A DNA stretch of 64,000 nucleotides from Lachnospiraceae bacterium (lineage in GTDB: Bacteria > Bacillota > Clostridia > Lachnospirales > Lachnospiraceae): assembly GCA_017392525.1 (NCBI GenBank), contig JAFOVD010000007.1, positions 39,977 to 103,976 on the forward strand. Direction: 5' to 3'. Shown in pieces: positions 28,276 through 36,244 of this stretch (the first letter of the stretch is position 1; each line of letters begins with the position of its first letter). The notes under the pieces are model-generated. The model had not been told where the DNA came from, did not search any database, and was given only the letters and a program-made list of their open reading frames with translations. Both the position numbers and the translations under genes were made by a program.

Positions 28276-29112
28276 CTAGCAATTGTTTTTCCCTAACTCC
28301 CAACAAGCAACCGCAGATGCTGCCGCAACATTTAATGAGTCAACACCTTCACTCATGGGGATCATAACCCTGTAATCCGATTGCGCTACAGTCCCTACCT
28401 GTAGTCCTGCGCTCTCAGTTCCCATAAGTATTGCCAGCTTTTCTTCTGACTTTAATCTGTTATCCATAATATCTATGGAATCCTCTGTGAGTGCCATTGC
28501 CACAGTTTTATACCCCAGTTCATGCAATGCATCGATATCAACAGCCTGAGTGTCCTTATCAAATGTAGTCCATGGAATCTGAAATACCGTACCCATACTC
28601 ACTCTTGCAGCCCTTCTATACAATGGATCTGCACAACCGTTTGTCAACACCACTCCATCCATATGCAGGGCAGCTGCATTTCTAAAAATAGCACCTACAT
28701 TTGTAGGATTCATGACATTTTCCAACACAACAATACGGCTCTTGCCCTCACAAAGCTCTAAAAGAGATTGCATCTTCTTCCGACGGAAGATAGCCATCAT
28801 CCCACGCGTCATAGAAAATCCCTTGATATTCTCAGCGAGAATATCCTCCGGCAATACATATACCGGCACATCCTCCGATATCTGGGACAAGACATCCTCT
28901 GTCTGACAAAAATCCAGCCTCTTTAAAAGATCCTGATTCATAAGAATGGACTGAACCTCATATCCGGCCCGGATAGCCCGACTGATTACATTAGGGCTCT
29001 CTGCAATAAAGACTCCCGGTTCCGGTTCGTAGAGATGGAATAATTCCGGCTCCTTATAATTGATATATAACTTTAATAAATCTTTGTTAAATTCCGTCAA
29101 TTTCATTATCAT
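28276..29112 (-). CDS. TrmH-family (SpoU) RNA 2'-O-methyltransferase
   Basis: The 278-residue protein has an N-terminal substrate-binding part and a C-terminal SPOUT domain with the three family motifs: NPTNVGAIFRNAAAL (motif 1), LMGTESAGL (motif 2) and IPMSEGVDSLNVAAAS (motif 3). It methylates a ribose in rRNA or tRNA; the exact target cannot be told from sequence. Two ATGs lie 6 bases apart; AGAGGA is 11 bases before the first and 17 before the second, so the first is kept. Confidence 0.9.
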   Translation of the reverse strand: MIMKLTEFNKDLLKLYINYKEPELFHLYEPEPGVFIAESPNVISRAIRAGYEVQSILMNQDLLKRLDFCQTEDVLSQISEDVPVYVLPEDILAENIKGFSMTRGMMAIFRRKKMQSLLELCEGKSRIVVLENVMNPTNVGAIFRNAAALHMDGVVLTNGCADPLYRRAARVSMGTVFQIPWTTFDKDTQAVDIDALHELGYKTVAMALTEDSIDIMDNRLKSEEKLAILMGTESAGLQVGTVAQSDYRVMIPMSEGVDSLNVAAASAVACWELGKNNC

Positions 29113-29185
29113 TCGTCAAAATTTCCTCTCAACAAATACCTATTTTACTCTATTTGCGTATATTTGTGTGATTTTTCTTTGCTCA

Positions 29186-29205
29186 TTGCATAATTTTTTA
29201 TGCAA
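29186..29205. repeat. Perfect short inverted repeat in divergent intergenic region
   Basis: TTGCATAA and TTATGCAA flank a 4-base T spacer between the divergent SpoU and membrane HD-GYP genes. It is a candidate operator; no regulator is identified. Confidence 0.5.
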
Positions 29206-29292
29206 ATTTAATGTAGAAAAATTACAACTAAACCATTAGAGTATTGCACATTGACGTTTAAAAGCAAAAGATTGAAACGAGGGTAAAAAGTT

Positions 29293-30666
29293 ATGAATCC
29301 TTATATTGAATTTTTAATTTGCAGGTCCTTTGTATTTGATATCTTAATATACATATTCGGTTCTTACTACTACTTCATCAAACCCAAAACCAAAAGACCA
29401 AAATACTGGCCAATTAGAATATTACTTGCTTCTGTTCTGGTATCCCGTGCTATACTCACGCCTATTGCTTTTTTCACAATTGATTTTGTCATTGCCAGAA
29501 CCCACACAGTAAGTATCGTCTACATTGCCATTTTAATTGTCACACTACTTTATTATCCAATCTCCTTTCGTATTTTCCAACGATTGGTAGGTGTGCGACA
29601 CTACATATTGTCACTGGCTCTATGTTCAACCATTACACTGATTGAAAACTTAACATCGGTTATTATTCCGCCATATAATCCACTGCATCCGATTCTTTTC
29701 GTCATTGCAACTTGCCTTTGCTACCTGTATAAGCACAAAGAATTTTTGTATCTTGTAAACTATGCGGAAGCCAAGGAAACAATAGACGACACCTTTAACT
29801 CCTTCATGATTTTCGCAATTGTGGATATGACCGCAGCATTTCAGGTTGGAGTAGCTATTAATACTTCCCTGAACAGAATTAATTTCTTCTCCTTTGACTC
29901 TCTTTGGCCCATTACATCTGCGACACTTTTAATCCTTGTATGCTACCTGTTTATCAAGGCATCTCTGCAAAATATAATCCGTAGCATCAAGAATCGACAG
30001 TTACAGGAATCCATTAACTCTGTGGACAAAAAGATCATGGAATCCCAGGAGCATATGCTGCAGTCTCAGGAACACATTATTGAATCCTTTGCCAGTATCC
30101 TGGAAGAGAAATCCAATGAATCCGGCGGACATGTACGACGTGTAGCAGCCTATTCTACTACAATTGCCATGGAACTTGGTTTCTCTGAGGAAGACTCCAA
30201 GAAAATCGGTACCGCATCCATGATGCATGATATCGGTAAAATTCTGATTCCAACGGAGATTCTGGAGAAGCCAGGTAAATATACTGACGAAGAATTTGAA
30301 ATAATGAAAAAGCACGTAATCTACGGTGGACAGATTCTACAACACGGCGAAGGCGAAATCATTAAAATTGCCCGGGACATTGCAGCCTATCACCATGAAT
30401 GCTGGGACGGAAGCGGGTATAGCGGTTCTCTACGTGGTAATGCCATTCCTACCGCTGCACTGATTGTAGCCGTCGCAGATGTATTTGACGCACTTACTTC
30501 AGACCGTTGCTACAAAAAATCCTGGCCAATCCACCAGGCTAAGGCTGAGATTCTCGCCAACTCCGGAACTAAGTTCTCACCGGAAATCGTATCGGCCTTT
30601 GAGAGGTGCTTTGGTAAAATCAAGGAAATATATTACACAAATTCTTCTATGGAATCTGCGGATTAA
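29293..30666 (+). CDS. Membrane-bound HD-GYP domain protein
   Basis: The 457-residue protein has about seven membrane segments in residues 8-228, a helical linker with EQ-rich repeats (MESQEHMLQSQEHIIES, about 250-270), and a C-terminal HD-GYP domain. The domain shows MHDIGKILIPTEILEKPG, KKHVIYGGQIL, AYHHECWDGSGYS and VADVFDALTSDR; the usual GYP reads GYS, but metal ligands are intact. It likely turns a membrane signal into cyclic-di-GMP breakdown. The N-terminus is not a sensor family I can name. GAGGG lies 9 bases before the ATG. Confidence 0.88.
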   Translation: MNPYIEFLICRSFVFDILIYIFGSYYYFIKPKTKRPKYWPIRILLASVLVSRAILTPIAFFTIDFVIARTHTVSIVYIAILIVTLLYYPISFRIFQRLVGVRHYILSLALCSTITLIENLTSVIIPPYNPLHPILFVIATCLCYLYKHKEFLYLVNYAEAKETIDDTFNSFMIFAIVDMTAAFQVGVAINTSLNRINFFSFDSLWPITSATLLILVCYLFIKASLQNIIRSIKNRQLQESINSVDKKIMESQEHMLQSQEHIIESFASILEEKSNESGGHVRRVAAYSTTIAMELGFSEEDSKKIGTASMMHDIGKILIPTEILEKPGKYTDEEFEIMKKHVIYGGQILQHGEGEIIKIARDIAAYHHECWDGSGYSGSLRGNAIPTAALIVAVADVFDALTSDRCYKKSWPIHQAKAEILANSGTKFSPEIVSAFERCFGKIKEIYYTNSSMESAD

Positions 30667-30683
30667 TATGTGAATTATGTTGA

Positions 30684-30712
30684 TTGACAACCCAAAATCC
30701 ACATGCTATTAT
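30684..30712 (+). promoter_or_regulatory. Near-consensus sigma-A promoter for the 96-aa gene
   Basis: TTGACA, a 17-base spacer and TATTAT give a strong promoter about 47 bases before the 96-aa gene. Confidence 0.75.
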
Positions 30713-30759
30713 TTCAAAGTTGCTTTTGGCAATTATATTCAGCTTCGAGGAGGATATTC

Positions 30760-31047
30760 ATGGCAAGCCGTAGTCAGTTAATTTCACAACTTGCAACAGC
30801 AATGAACAATGATGGTTTCAATATTGAGATGCCAAACCACTATGACCGTTCCACAGGAACGTTCTATATCAGAGGTTCAGAAGTTACGAAAAACTCTGCA
30901 AAGAGAGCACTCCGTTTCTTCGAAGAAAAGGTACTCAAATGCCCTAATTCCGTTCGCGGACAGGAAGAATTACAGTATTACAATATTGCAATCGCCTCCA
31001 TCAAGAAATGTCTTGAAGAAAATGAACAGGATGACTCTAACAAATAA
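30760..31047 (+). CDS. Small soluble protein of unknown function (96 aa)
   Basis: I do not recognise this gene. It encodes 96 residues, mostly helical and charged, beginning MASRSQLISQLATAMNND and ending in an acidic tail (EENEQDDSNK), with no signal peptide, membrane segment or metal motif. GAGGAGG lies 6 bases before the ATG at 30760, and it has its own strong promoter and a perfect terminator (31081-31120), so it is expressed as a single gene. A longer upstream start at 30703 overlaps the promoter and is rejected. Confidence 0.8.
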   Translation: MASRSQLISQLATAMNNDGFNIEMPNHYDRSTGTFYIRGSEVTKNSAKRALRFFEEKVLKCPNSVRGQEELQYYNIAIASIKKCLEENEQDDSNK

Positions 31048-31080
31048 AACCATCACGCTTGAATATGAATTTCAATAATA

Positions 31081-31120
31081 AAGTCCATCGGCAAATTTGC
31101 CGATGGACTTCTTATTTTTT
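31081..31120 (+). terminator. Terminator of the 96-aa gene
   Basis: A 15-bp perfect inverted repeat (31081-31095 / 31096-31110) is followed by CTTATTTTTT. It abuts the convergent chemoreceptor stop and may serve both. Confidence 0.9.
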
Positions 31121-33179
31121 ATAACTTATATTGACCAACGATACTGTTCAAATCTTCCACTACATCTTCCTGGTTTACCGCCAGATCTGAAAAATCGCTT
31201 ACAGTATCAGAAACTCCATTGACAGTCTCTGTAATCTCAGAACTGCTATTGGCTGTATCCTGGGCAGATTCCGCAATGGACTGTACTGCGATATTAACTT
31301 CATCCATGCTATGGTGAATGGTTCCAACCATGTCATCAATCCGCTCAAACAAATCCCCAAACATCTGAGCATCTGTTCCATACTGTTTACCTACACCAAC
31401 GAACTTATTGTAATCCGGTGTAACGGTTTCCTGAAGAAATACCAGAAGTTCTGTGGCACTATTATCCAATGATTTAAATGCATCCTGCACACCATCAATA
31501 GTCTCTTTAATCTGGTCAACTGTTCCCGCCGTTTCGCTTGCAAGATTATTGATTTCGGAAGCAACAACTGCAAATCCCTTGCCCTGTTCTCCCGCTCTTG
31601 CAGCTTCGATTGTAGCGTTAAGTGACAATAGATTAATCTGGTCTGCGATGTCAGCAATGTAATTTGCCAGATCTCCAATCTTTGCAACCACTTCTGCCTT
31701 TTGACGTGCAACCTCCAAATCCTGTTCTCTCGCTTCTACAATAGATGTTGCATGGGTGTACGCCTTCTTGCTACTGGACTCAATCTCTTCTGCACGAACC
31801 TTAATCTCCCGAACTTCTTCTGTAGTTCTCTTAACTTCCCTAGCAAGATCTGTAACAGATTCATTGACCTCAGCAACAGAAGCACTTACCTCTTCTGTTG
31901 CCGCTCCCGTTGATGTCATTGCATCATTAACAAGCGCCATATTGTTCTGTATACTTGTGAACTTGGAAGACAGTTCCTGTGCTGCACGAGTCATCTGTTC
32001 ACTTGCATTATTAATCTGATTTGAACCTTCGGCAATTCGGGAAATAATATCCTTGTTATTTTCATACATATCATTGAGGGTTCCGCTCATCTGACCGATT
32101 TCATCCCCACGCTTGGATTGAATCTTCGTAATGGTAAAATCACCACCGGCAAGCTTATGAGCAAATGTCTTAACATTGTATATTGCCTTGGCAATACTAT
32201 TTACCTGAAGTAATACAACCAGAATACAAATCAGGGTCGCAATAACCGCAACAATTACCATGGATCGGATTAACTGATTCACAGGTTCCTGCAATTCTGA
32301 TTGAGGAATCCGAATCATCAGTTTCCATTCCACACCGGGGATTGTTGCATAATACACATTGTATTTCTTGCTTCCTTCCGTATAGTTTGCAATTCCACTA
32401 TCGTTTTTCAGGACCTCTGCTGCTGCCGTTGCAAGAGAACTATTTGAATCTGCGGTGATATTCTCGGCATTCTCAACCTTTTCTGTTTCATCCGTATAAA
32501 GATAAGTTCCTGAACTGGTCACCAGGAGAGCATTTCCCTGATTTCCCACCTTAATCTGAGATACGATTTCCTCAACTGTACCCAGAGTAATGTCTGCTGA
32601 AATACATCCAATATAAGTTCCATTGCTATAAATCGGAGCAACACATGTGGACATAATAGTTCCTGATGTAGAATCGTAATAAGGGTCTGTAATATCCGCT
32701 TCCCCTTCAGGAAGATTCTTCGCAGTCTTATAGTACTCCTGATCAAAATAATTGTAGTCAGCATTGCTATAATCCCAGGTCTCCGCAATCTCTGATTCGT
32801 CCTTGTACCAATATGGTCCAATGTATTCTTCTCCTGCATTATAGACATATGGCTCAAACCAGATTCCTGAACCATTTAATAAATCTGAGCTGTCCACCAC
32901 CTTAGAGAATACCCCCCGGTATTCATCCATTCCTGTAGACTGATAGGTTCCAGCCACTGTTGAGGCCAAATCAATAGCCATAGTCCTGACATTGTCCAGA
33001 TTTCCGTTTATCTTATTCATATTGGCATTTAATTCTGCACTCATACGATCTGAAATCTGTCCATTAATCAGATTACTACTGGTTCTCTCTGAAATAACAG
33101 TAAGTATAACCATTGCCAAAATGATAAATGGTAAAATCGAACCCAGCATCTTCCACCTTAAACTTCCACGTTTCTTCAT
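31119..33179 (-). CDS. Methyl-accepting chemotaxis protein
   Basis: The 686-residue chemoreceptor has a membrane segment at about residues 9-30, an extracytoplasmic dCache-type sensor (about 35-300, with GSGIWFEPY and CISADITLG), a second membrane segment (about 305-328), a HAMP linker and a long signalling coiled coil. The hairpin tip reads [33 protein letters not shown], the conserved CheA/CheW contact. The C-terminus lacks a CheR-binding pentapeptide. GGAGG precedes the ATG by 7 bases. It resembles the partial receptor at the left edge in layout. Confidence 0.95.
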   Translation of the reverse strand: MKKRGSLRWKMLGSILPFIILAMVILTVISERTSSNLINGQISDRMSAELNANMNKINGNLDNVRTMAIDLASTVAGTYQSTGMDEYRGVFSKVVDSSDLLNGSGIWFEPYVYNAGEEYIGPYWYKDESEIAETWDYSNADYNYFDQEYYKTAKNLPEGEADITDPYYDSTSGTIMSTCVAPIYSNGTYIGCISADITLGTVEEIVSQIKVGNQGNALLVTSSGTYLYTDETEKVENAENITADSNSSLATAAAEVLKNDSGIANYTEGSKKYNVYYATIPGVEWKLMIRIPQSELQEPVNQLIRSMVIVAVIATLICILVVLLQVNSIAKAIYNVKTFAHKLAGGDFTITKIQSKRGDEIGQMSGTLNDMYENNKDIISRIAEGSNQINNASEQMTRAAQELSSKFTSIQNNMALVNDAMTSTGAATEEVSASVAEVNESVTDLAREVKRTTEEVREIKVRAEEIESSSKKAYTHATSIVEAREQDLEVARQKAEVVAKIGDLANYIADIADQINLLSLNATIEAARAGEQGKGFAVVASEINNLASETAGTVDQIKETIDGVQDAFKSLDNSATELLVFLQETVTPDYNKFVGVGKQYGTDAQMFGDLFERIDDMVGTIHHSMDEVNIAVQSIAESAQDTANSSSEITETVNGVSDTVSDFSDLAVNQEDVVEDLNSIVGQYKL

Positions 33180-33277
33180 AATTCATCCTCCAAAAAACAC
33201 AGAAAGCGTCCATGTGCCTACTTATCATCATTCCAACCTATAAAGGGCATTACTTCAACACTTTTAAGTTCTAAACT

Positions 33278-33919
33278 CTATTTAATTTTCATATCCTCCA
33301 TAATATTGTGAATCTGACGGCTTAAATAAGGTTTCAGTTCCTCCAGATTCACCGGATCTTCATACATAATTGCCGAATATCCTGCAGAACCCACAAGCTC
33401 AACAATCATAAAAAGCGCAATATCCGGATTCTTGTATTCTGCCTCGGTTTCAAGCAAAATATCGCGAAATCGTTTCTGAAAATCCTGCTCTGATTCCTCC
33501 TTTGGATCCAGAACCACATTTTTAAATATTCCCCAAGAGAGATTCTTATTTAAGAAAATCAAAAGTCGAGGATTCGATGCCAGTTCATCCAGTGCATGAA
33601 ACATCATAAAACTCACCGCATCTTCAGCTGAGATTCGCTTATACTGCTCTTTCTCTTTTCGCATACGATCCTGTTCTCTTGCCTCAAGTTCTGTGTATGC
33701 ATTTTCAAATAGCTTCGTAGCTTCATGTTGAATCAGCATACTTCGAAGGTCGTATTTATCTTTGAAATACAGATAAAATGTTCCCTTTGCCACCCCTGCA
33801 TCCTTGGCGATATCAGCTATGGTCGTCTTCGAAAATCCCTTTTCCGTAAACTGACGAAATGCAGACTTAAGCAATGAATCAAATTTCTGTTTCTTCTTGT
33901 CCTGATTTTTTGTACCCAT
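33278..33919 (-). CDS. TetR-family transcriptional regulator
   Basis: The 213-residue protein has an N-terminal TetR helix-turn-helix (GFSKTTIADIAKDAGVAKGTFYLYFKDK, about residues 28-55) and a variable helical ligand domain. AAAGGAGGGG lies 7 bases before the ATG. It is divergent from the MMPL exporter gene, and two copies of a TGACCA-type palindrome lie in the shared region, so it most likely represses the exporter pair and responds to the exporter's substrate. Confidence 0.92.
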   Translation of the reverse strand: MGTKNQDKKKQKFDSLLKSAFRQFTEKGFSKTTIADIAKDAGVAKGTFYLYFKDKYDLRSMLIQHEATKLFENAYTELEAREQDRMRKEKEQYKRISAEDAVSFMMFHALDELASNPRLLIFLNKNLSWGIFKNVVLDPKEESEQDFQKRFRDILLETEAEYKNPDIALFMIVELVGSAGYSAIMYEDPVNLEELKPYLSRQIHNIMEDMKIK

Positions 33920-34045
33920 CTGATAACCCCTCCTTTCCTTTTAAAATTCCCCCTATTTCTCCGTCATTGTAACACATAAATTGTTTCCTATAGAACCACG
34001 GAAATGACAATTTTGCAAGAATGTATATCTGCACTACTTTTATTA

Positions 34046-34074
34046 TTGACCAATGGTCATAAAAGTATTATACC
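34046..34074 (+). promoter_or_regulatory. Putative promoter of the MMPL operon
   Basis: TTGACC, a 17-base spacer and TATACC; the -35 box overlaps the first operator palindrome. Confidence 0.5.
34047..34059. promoter_or_regulatory. TetR operator 1
   Basis: TGACCAATGGTCA is a perfect 13-base palindrome of the type bound by TetR-family dimers and it overlaps the exporter -35 box. Confidence 0.7.
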
Positions 34075-34088
34075 GGAAATAGAGAAAA

Positions 34089-34101
34089 TGACCAGTGTTC
34101 A
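34089..34101. promoter_or_regulatory. TetR operator 2
   Basis: TGACCAGTGTTCA differs from operator 1 at two positions and lies 42 bases downstream of it centre to centre, four helical turns on the same DNA face. Confidence 0.6.
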
Positions 34102-34138
34102 TTTTTCGAATTTTACAGGTTTGGGAAAGGAGAGAATT

Positions 34139-36244
34139 ATGAAAAGATTTTCGAGGTGGATCGTCAATGCACGAATTCCAATTTTGATTCTTGCCATTGT
34201 TCTCATGATTCCGTCTGCTATCGGATATTTTAAGACGCGAATCAATTACGATATACTGACATACTTGCCAAGTGATATCGAAACTATGGAGGGCCAGGAT
34301 ATCCTGGAAGACGAATTTGGAACAGGGGCTTATTCCATGTACGTTGTAAAAGGCATGGAGTACAAAGACGTCGCAAAATTAAAACAACAGATTGAAGATG
34401 TTCCACATGTTGCCAAGGTACTTTGGTACGACAGCGTACTGGACATTTCCGTACCTAAGGAAATGATTCCGGAGGAATATCGCAAAGCATTTGATTCCGG
34501 TGATGCAACCATGATGTTTATCATCTTTGATGAGACAACATCTTCTGACGGAACCATGGAAGCCGTTGAACAGATACGTAACATTTCCAGCAAAGACTGT
34601 TTCCTTGCAGGTATGAGTGCTCTTGTTACGGACACCAAAAACCTGGCTGAAAAGGAAACGCCAATTTACGTAGGAATAGCTGTTCTACTTGCAATAGTAG
34701 TTCTCAGCTTAACAATGGATTCCTTCCTGATTCCACTGTTCTTCCTATTATCCATAGGAATGGCAATTGTTTATAACATGGGGTCCAATATCTTCTTTGG
34801 AGAGATATCCTTTATCACGCAGTGTATTGCAGCAGTATTGCAGTTGGGTGTTACCATGGACTACTCCATCTTCCTGTGGCATAGCTATCAGGAGCAGCTG
34901 AGCAAGATGCCGAATGACAAAAATTCGGCTATGGCCAATGCCATCACCGCAACATTTCAATCTGTCATCGGTTCATCCATCACAACTATTGCAGGATTTA
35001 TCGCACTTTGCTTTATGAGTTTCCGAATCGGTCTCGACCTTGGTGTAGTAATGGCTAAAGGTGTTTTACTTGGAGTAATCTGCTGTATCACTATCCTGCC
35101 AAGCATGATTTTGATCTTTGATAACTTAATTGAGAAAACAAAACATAGACCATTGCTTCCGGAATTCGAGAAGATTCCAAGATTCATATCCAAACGTTTC
35201 TATGTTTTCGGATTAATCTTCCTCGCAATTCTGCCGTTTGCAATCTATGGATATACACATACAGATGTTTACTATGACCTGGGTGGAACACTTCCTGCAA
35301 GTCTCCCATCCATGCAGGCAAATGAAGCATTAAATGAGAATTTTGATGCCAACACATCCTATATGATTCTCTACGATGTAAACATGTCATCCAAGGATAA
35401 ATCCGCTATGTTATCCGCCATTTCCGATGTGGACGGCGTTGATAGTACTCTCGGTCTAAATACACTCTTTGGACCAAGGGTTCCTGAGATGATGATTCCA
35501 AAGGATGTTCGTTCACTCTTAGAGAGTGATAATTATGAAATGGCACTTATCACTTCGACCTATAAGGTTGCATCTGACGAGGTTAACGCAGAGATTCAGG
35601 AAGTAAATGATATTGTAAAGAGCTATGACAAAAATGCCATGGTTGTTGGTGAAGCTCCTTGTACCAAGGATTTAATTACCATTACAAACCGTGATTTCCA
35701 GATTGTAAACTGGGTATCCATCATCCTGGTATTTGTAATTATTGCCGTAGTTTTAAAATCCATCTCTCTGCCATTTATCCTGGTAGCAGTTATCGAGTTT
35801 GCCATCTTTATTAATATGGGAATTCCGGCCTACACCGGTTCAACACTTCCATTTATTGCATCCATCGTCATTGGAACCATCCAGCTTGGTTCTACTGTAG
35901 ACTATGCAATCCTTATGACAACCAGATATCTGTACGAGAGAAATCACGGACTGGGCAAAACCCATGCAACACGAGTAGCACTTGCTTCATCTATGAAGTC
36001 CATTATTGTTTCCGCCTTGTCATTCTTCGCTGCAACATTTGGCGTAGGTATGATTTCAAGTATTGATATGATTAGTTCCCTCTGCTCTTTAATGGCACGA
36101 GGCGCATTAATCAGTATGGTTGTAGTAATTTTAGTTCTTCCTTCCATGTATATGATCTTTGATCCACTGATTGTCAGAACAACTATGAAATGTCAGGGTG
36201 CAAGAGAATATGACCGACAGAAGAAAGAAAGGAGTACATTATGA
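34139..36244 (+). CDS. MMPL/RND-family exporter
   Basis: The 701-residue protein has the two-fold RND layout: a membrane segment near residue 15, an extracytoplasmic loop, a five-segment bundle (about 170-335), a sixth-position segment near 360, a second loop and a second bundle (about 535-680). TMDYSIFLWHSYQE and TVDYAILMTTRYLYE are the repeated conserved motifs of each half. AAAGGAGA lies 5 bases before ATG 34139; a longer frame from 34004 runs through the operators and is rejected. It probably moves a lipid or hydrophobic molecule. Its stop overlaps the next start (ATGA). Confidence 0.92.
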   Translation: MKRFSRWIVNARIPILILAIVLMIPSAIGYFKTRINYDILTYLPSDIETMEGQDILEDEFGTGAYSMYVVKGMEYKDVAKLKQQIEDVPHVAKVLWYDSVLDISVPKEMIPEEYRKAFDSGDATMMFIIFDETTSSDGTMEAVEQIRNISSKDCFLAGMSALVTDTKNLAEKETPIYVGIAVLLAIVVLSLTMDSFLIPLFFLLSIGMAIVYNMGSNIFFGEISFITQCIAAVLQLGVTMDYSIFLWHSYQEQLSKMPNDKNSAMANAITATFQSVIGSSITTIAGFIALCFMSFRIGLDLGVVMAKGVLLGVICCITILPSMILIFDNLIEKTKHRPLLPEFEKIPRFISKRFYVFGLIFLAILPFAIYGYTHTDVYYDLGGTLPASLPSMQANEALNENFDANTSYMILYDVNMSSKDKSAMLSAISDVDGVDSTLGLNTLFGPRVPEMMIPKDVRSLLESDNYEMALITSTYKVASDEVNAEIQEVNDIVKSYDKNAMVVGEAPCTKDLITITNRDFQIVNWVSIILVFVIIAVVLKSISLPFILVAVIEFAIFINMGIPAYTGSTLPFIASIVIGTIQLGSTVDYAILMTTRYLYERNHGLGKTHATRVALASSMKSIIVSALSFFAATFGVGMISSIDMISSLCSLMARGALISMVVVILVLPSMYMIFDPLIVRTTMKCQGAREYDRQKKERSTL

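Noticed and set aside
34004-34138. Extended N-terminus for the MMPL exporter
   Set aside because: The stretch contains the promoter and both operators, and a good ribosome site precedes the ATG at 34139.
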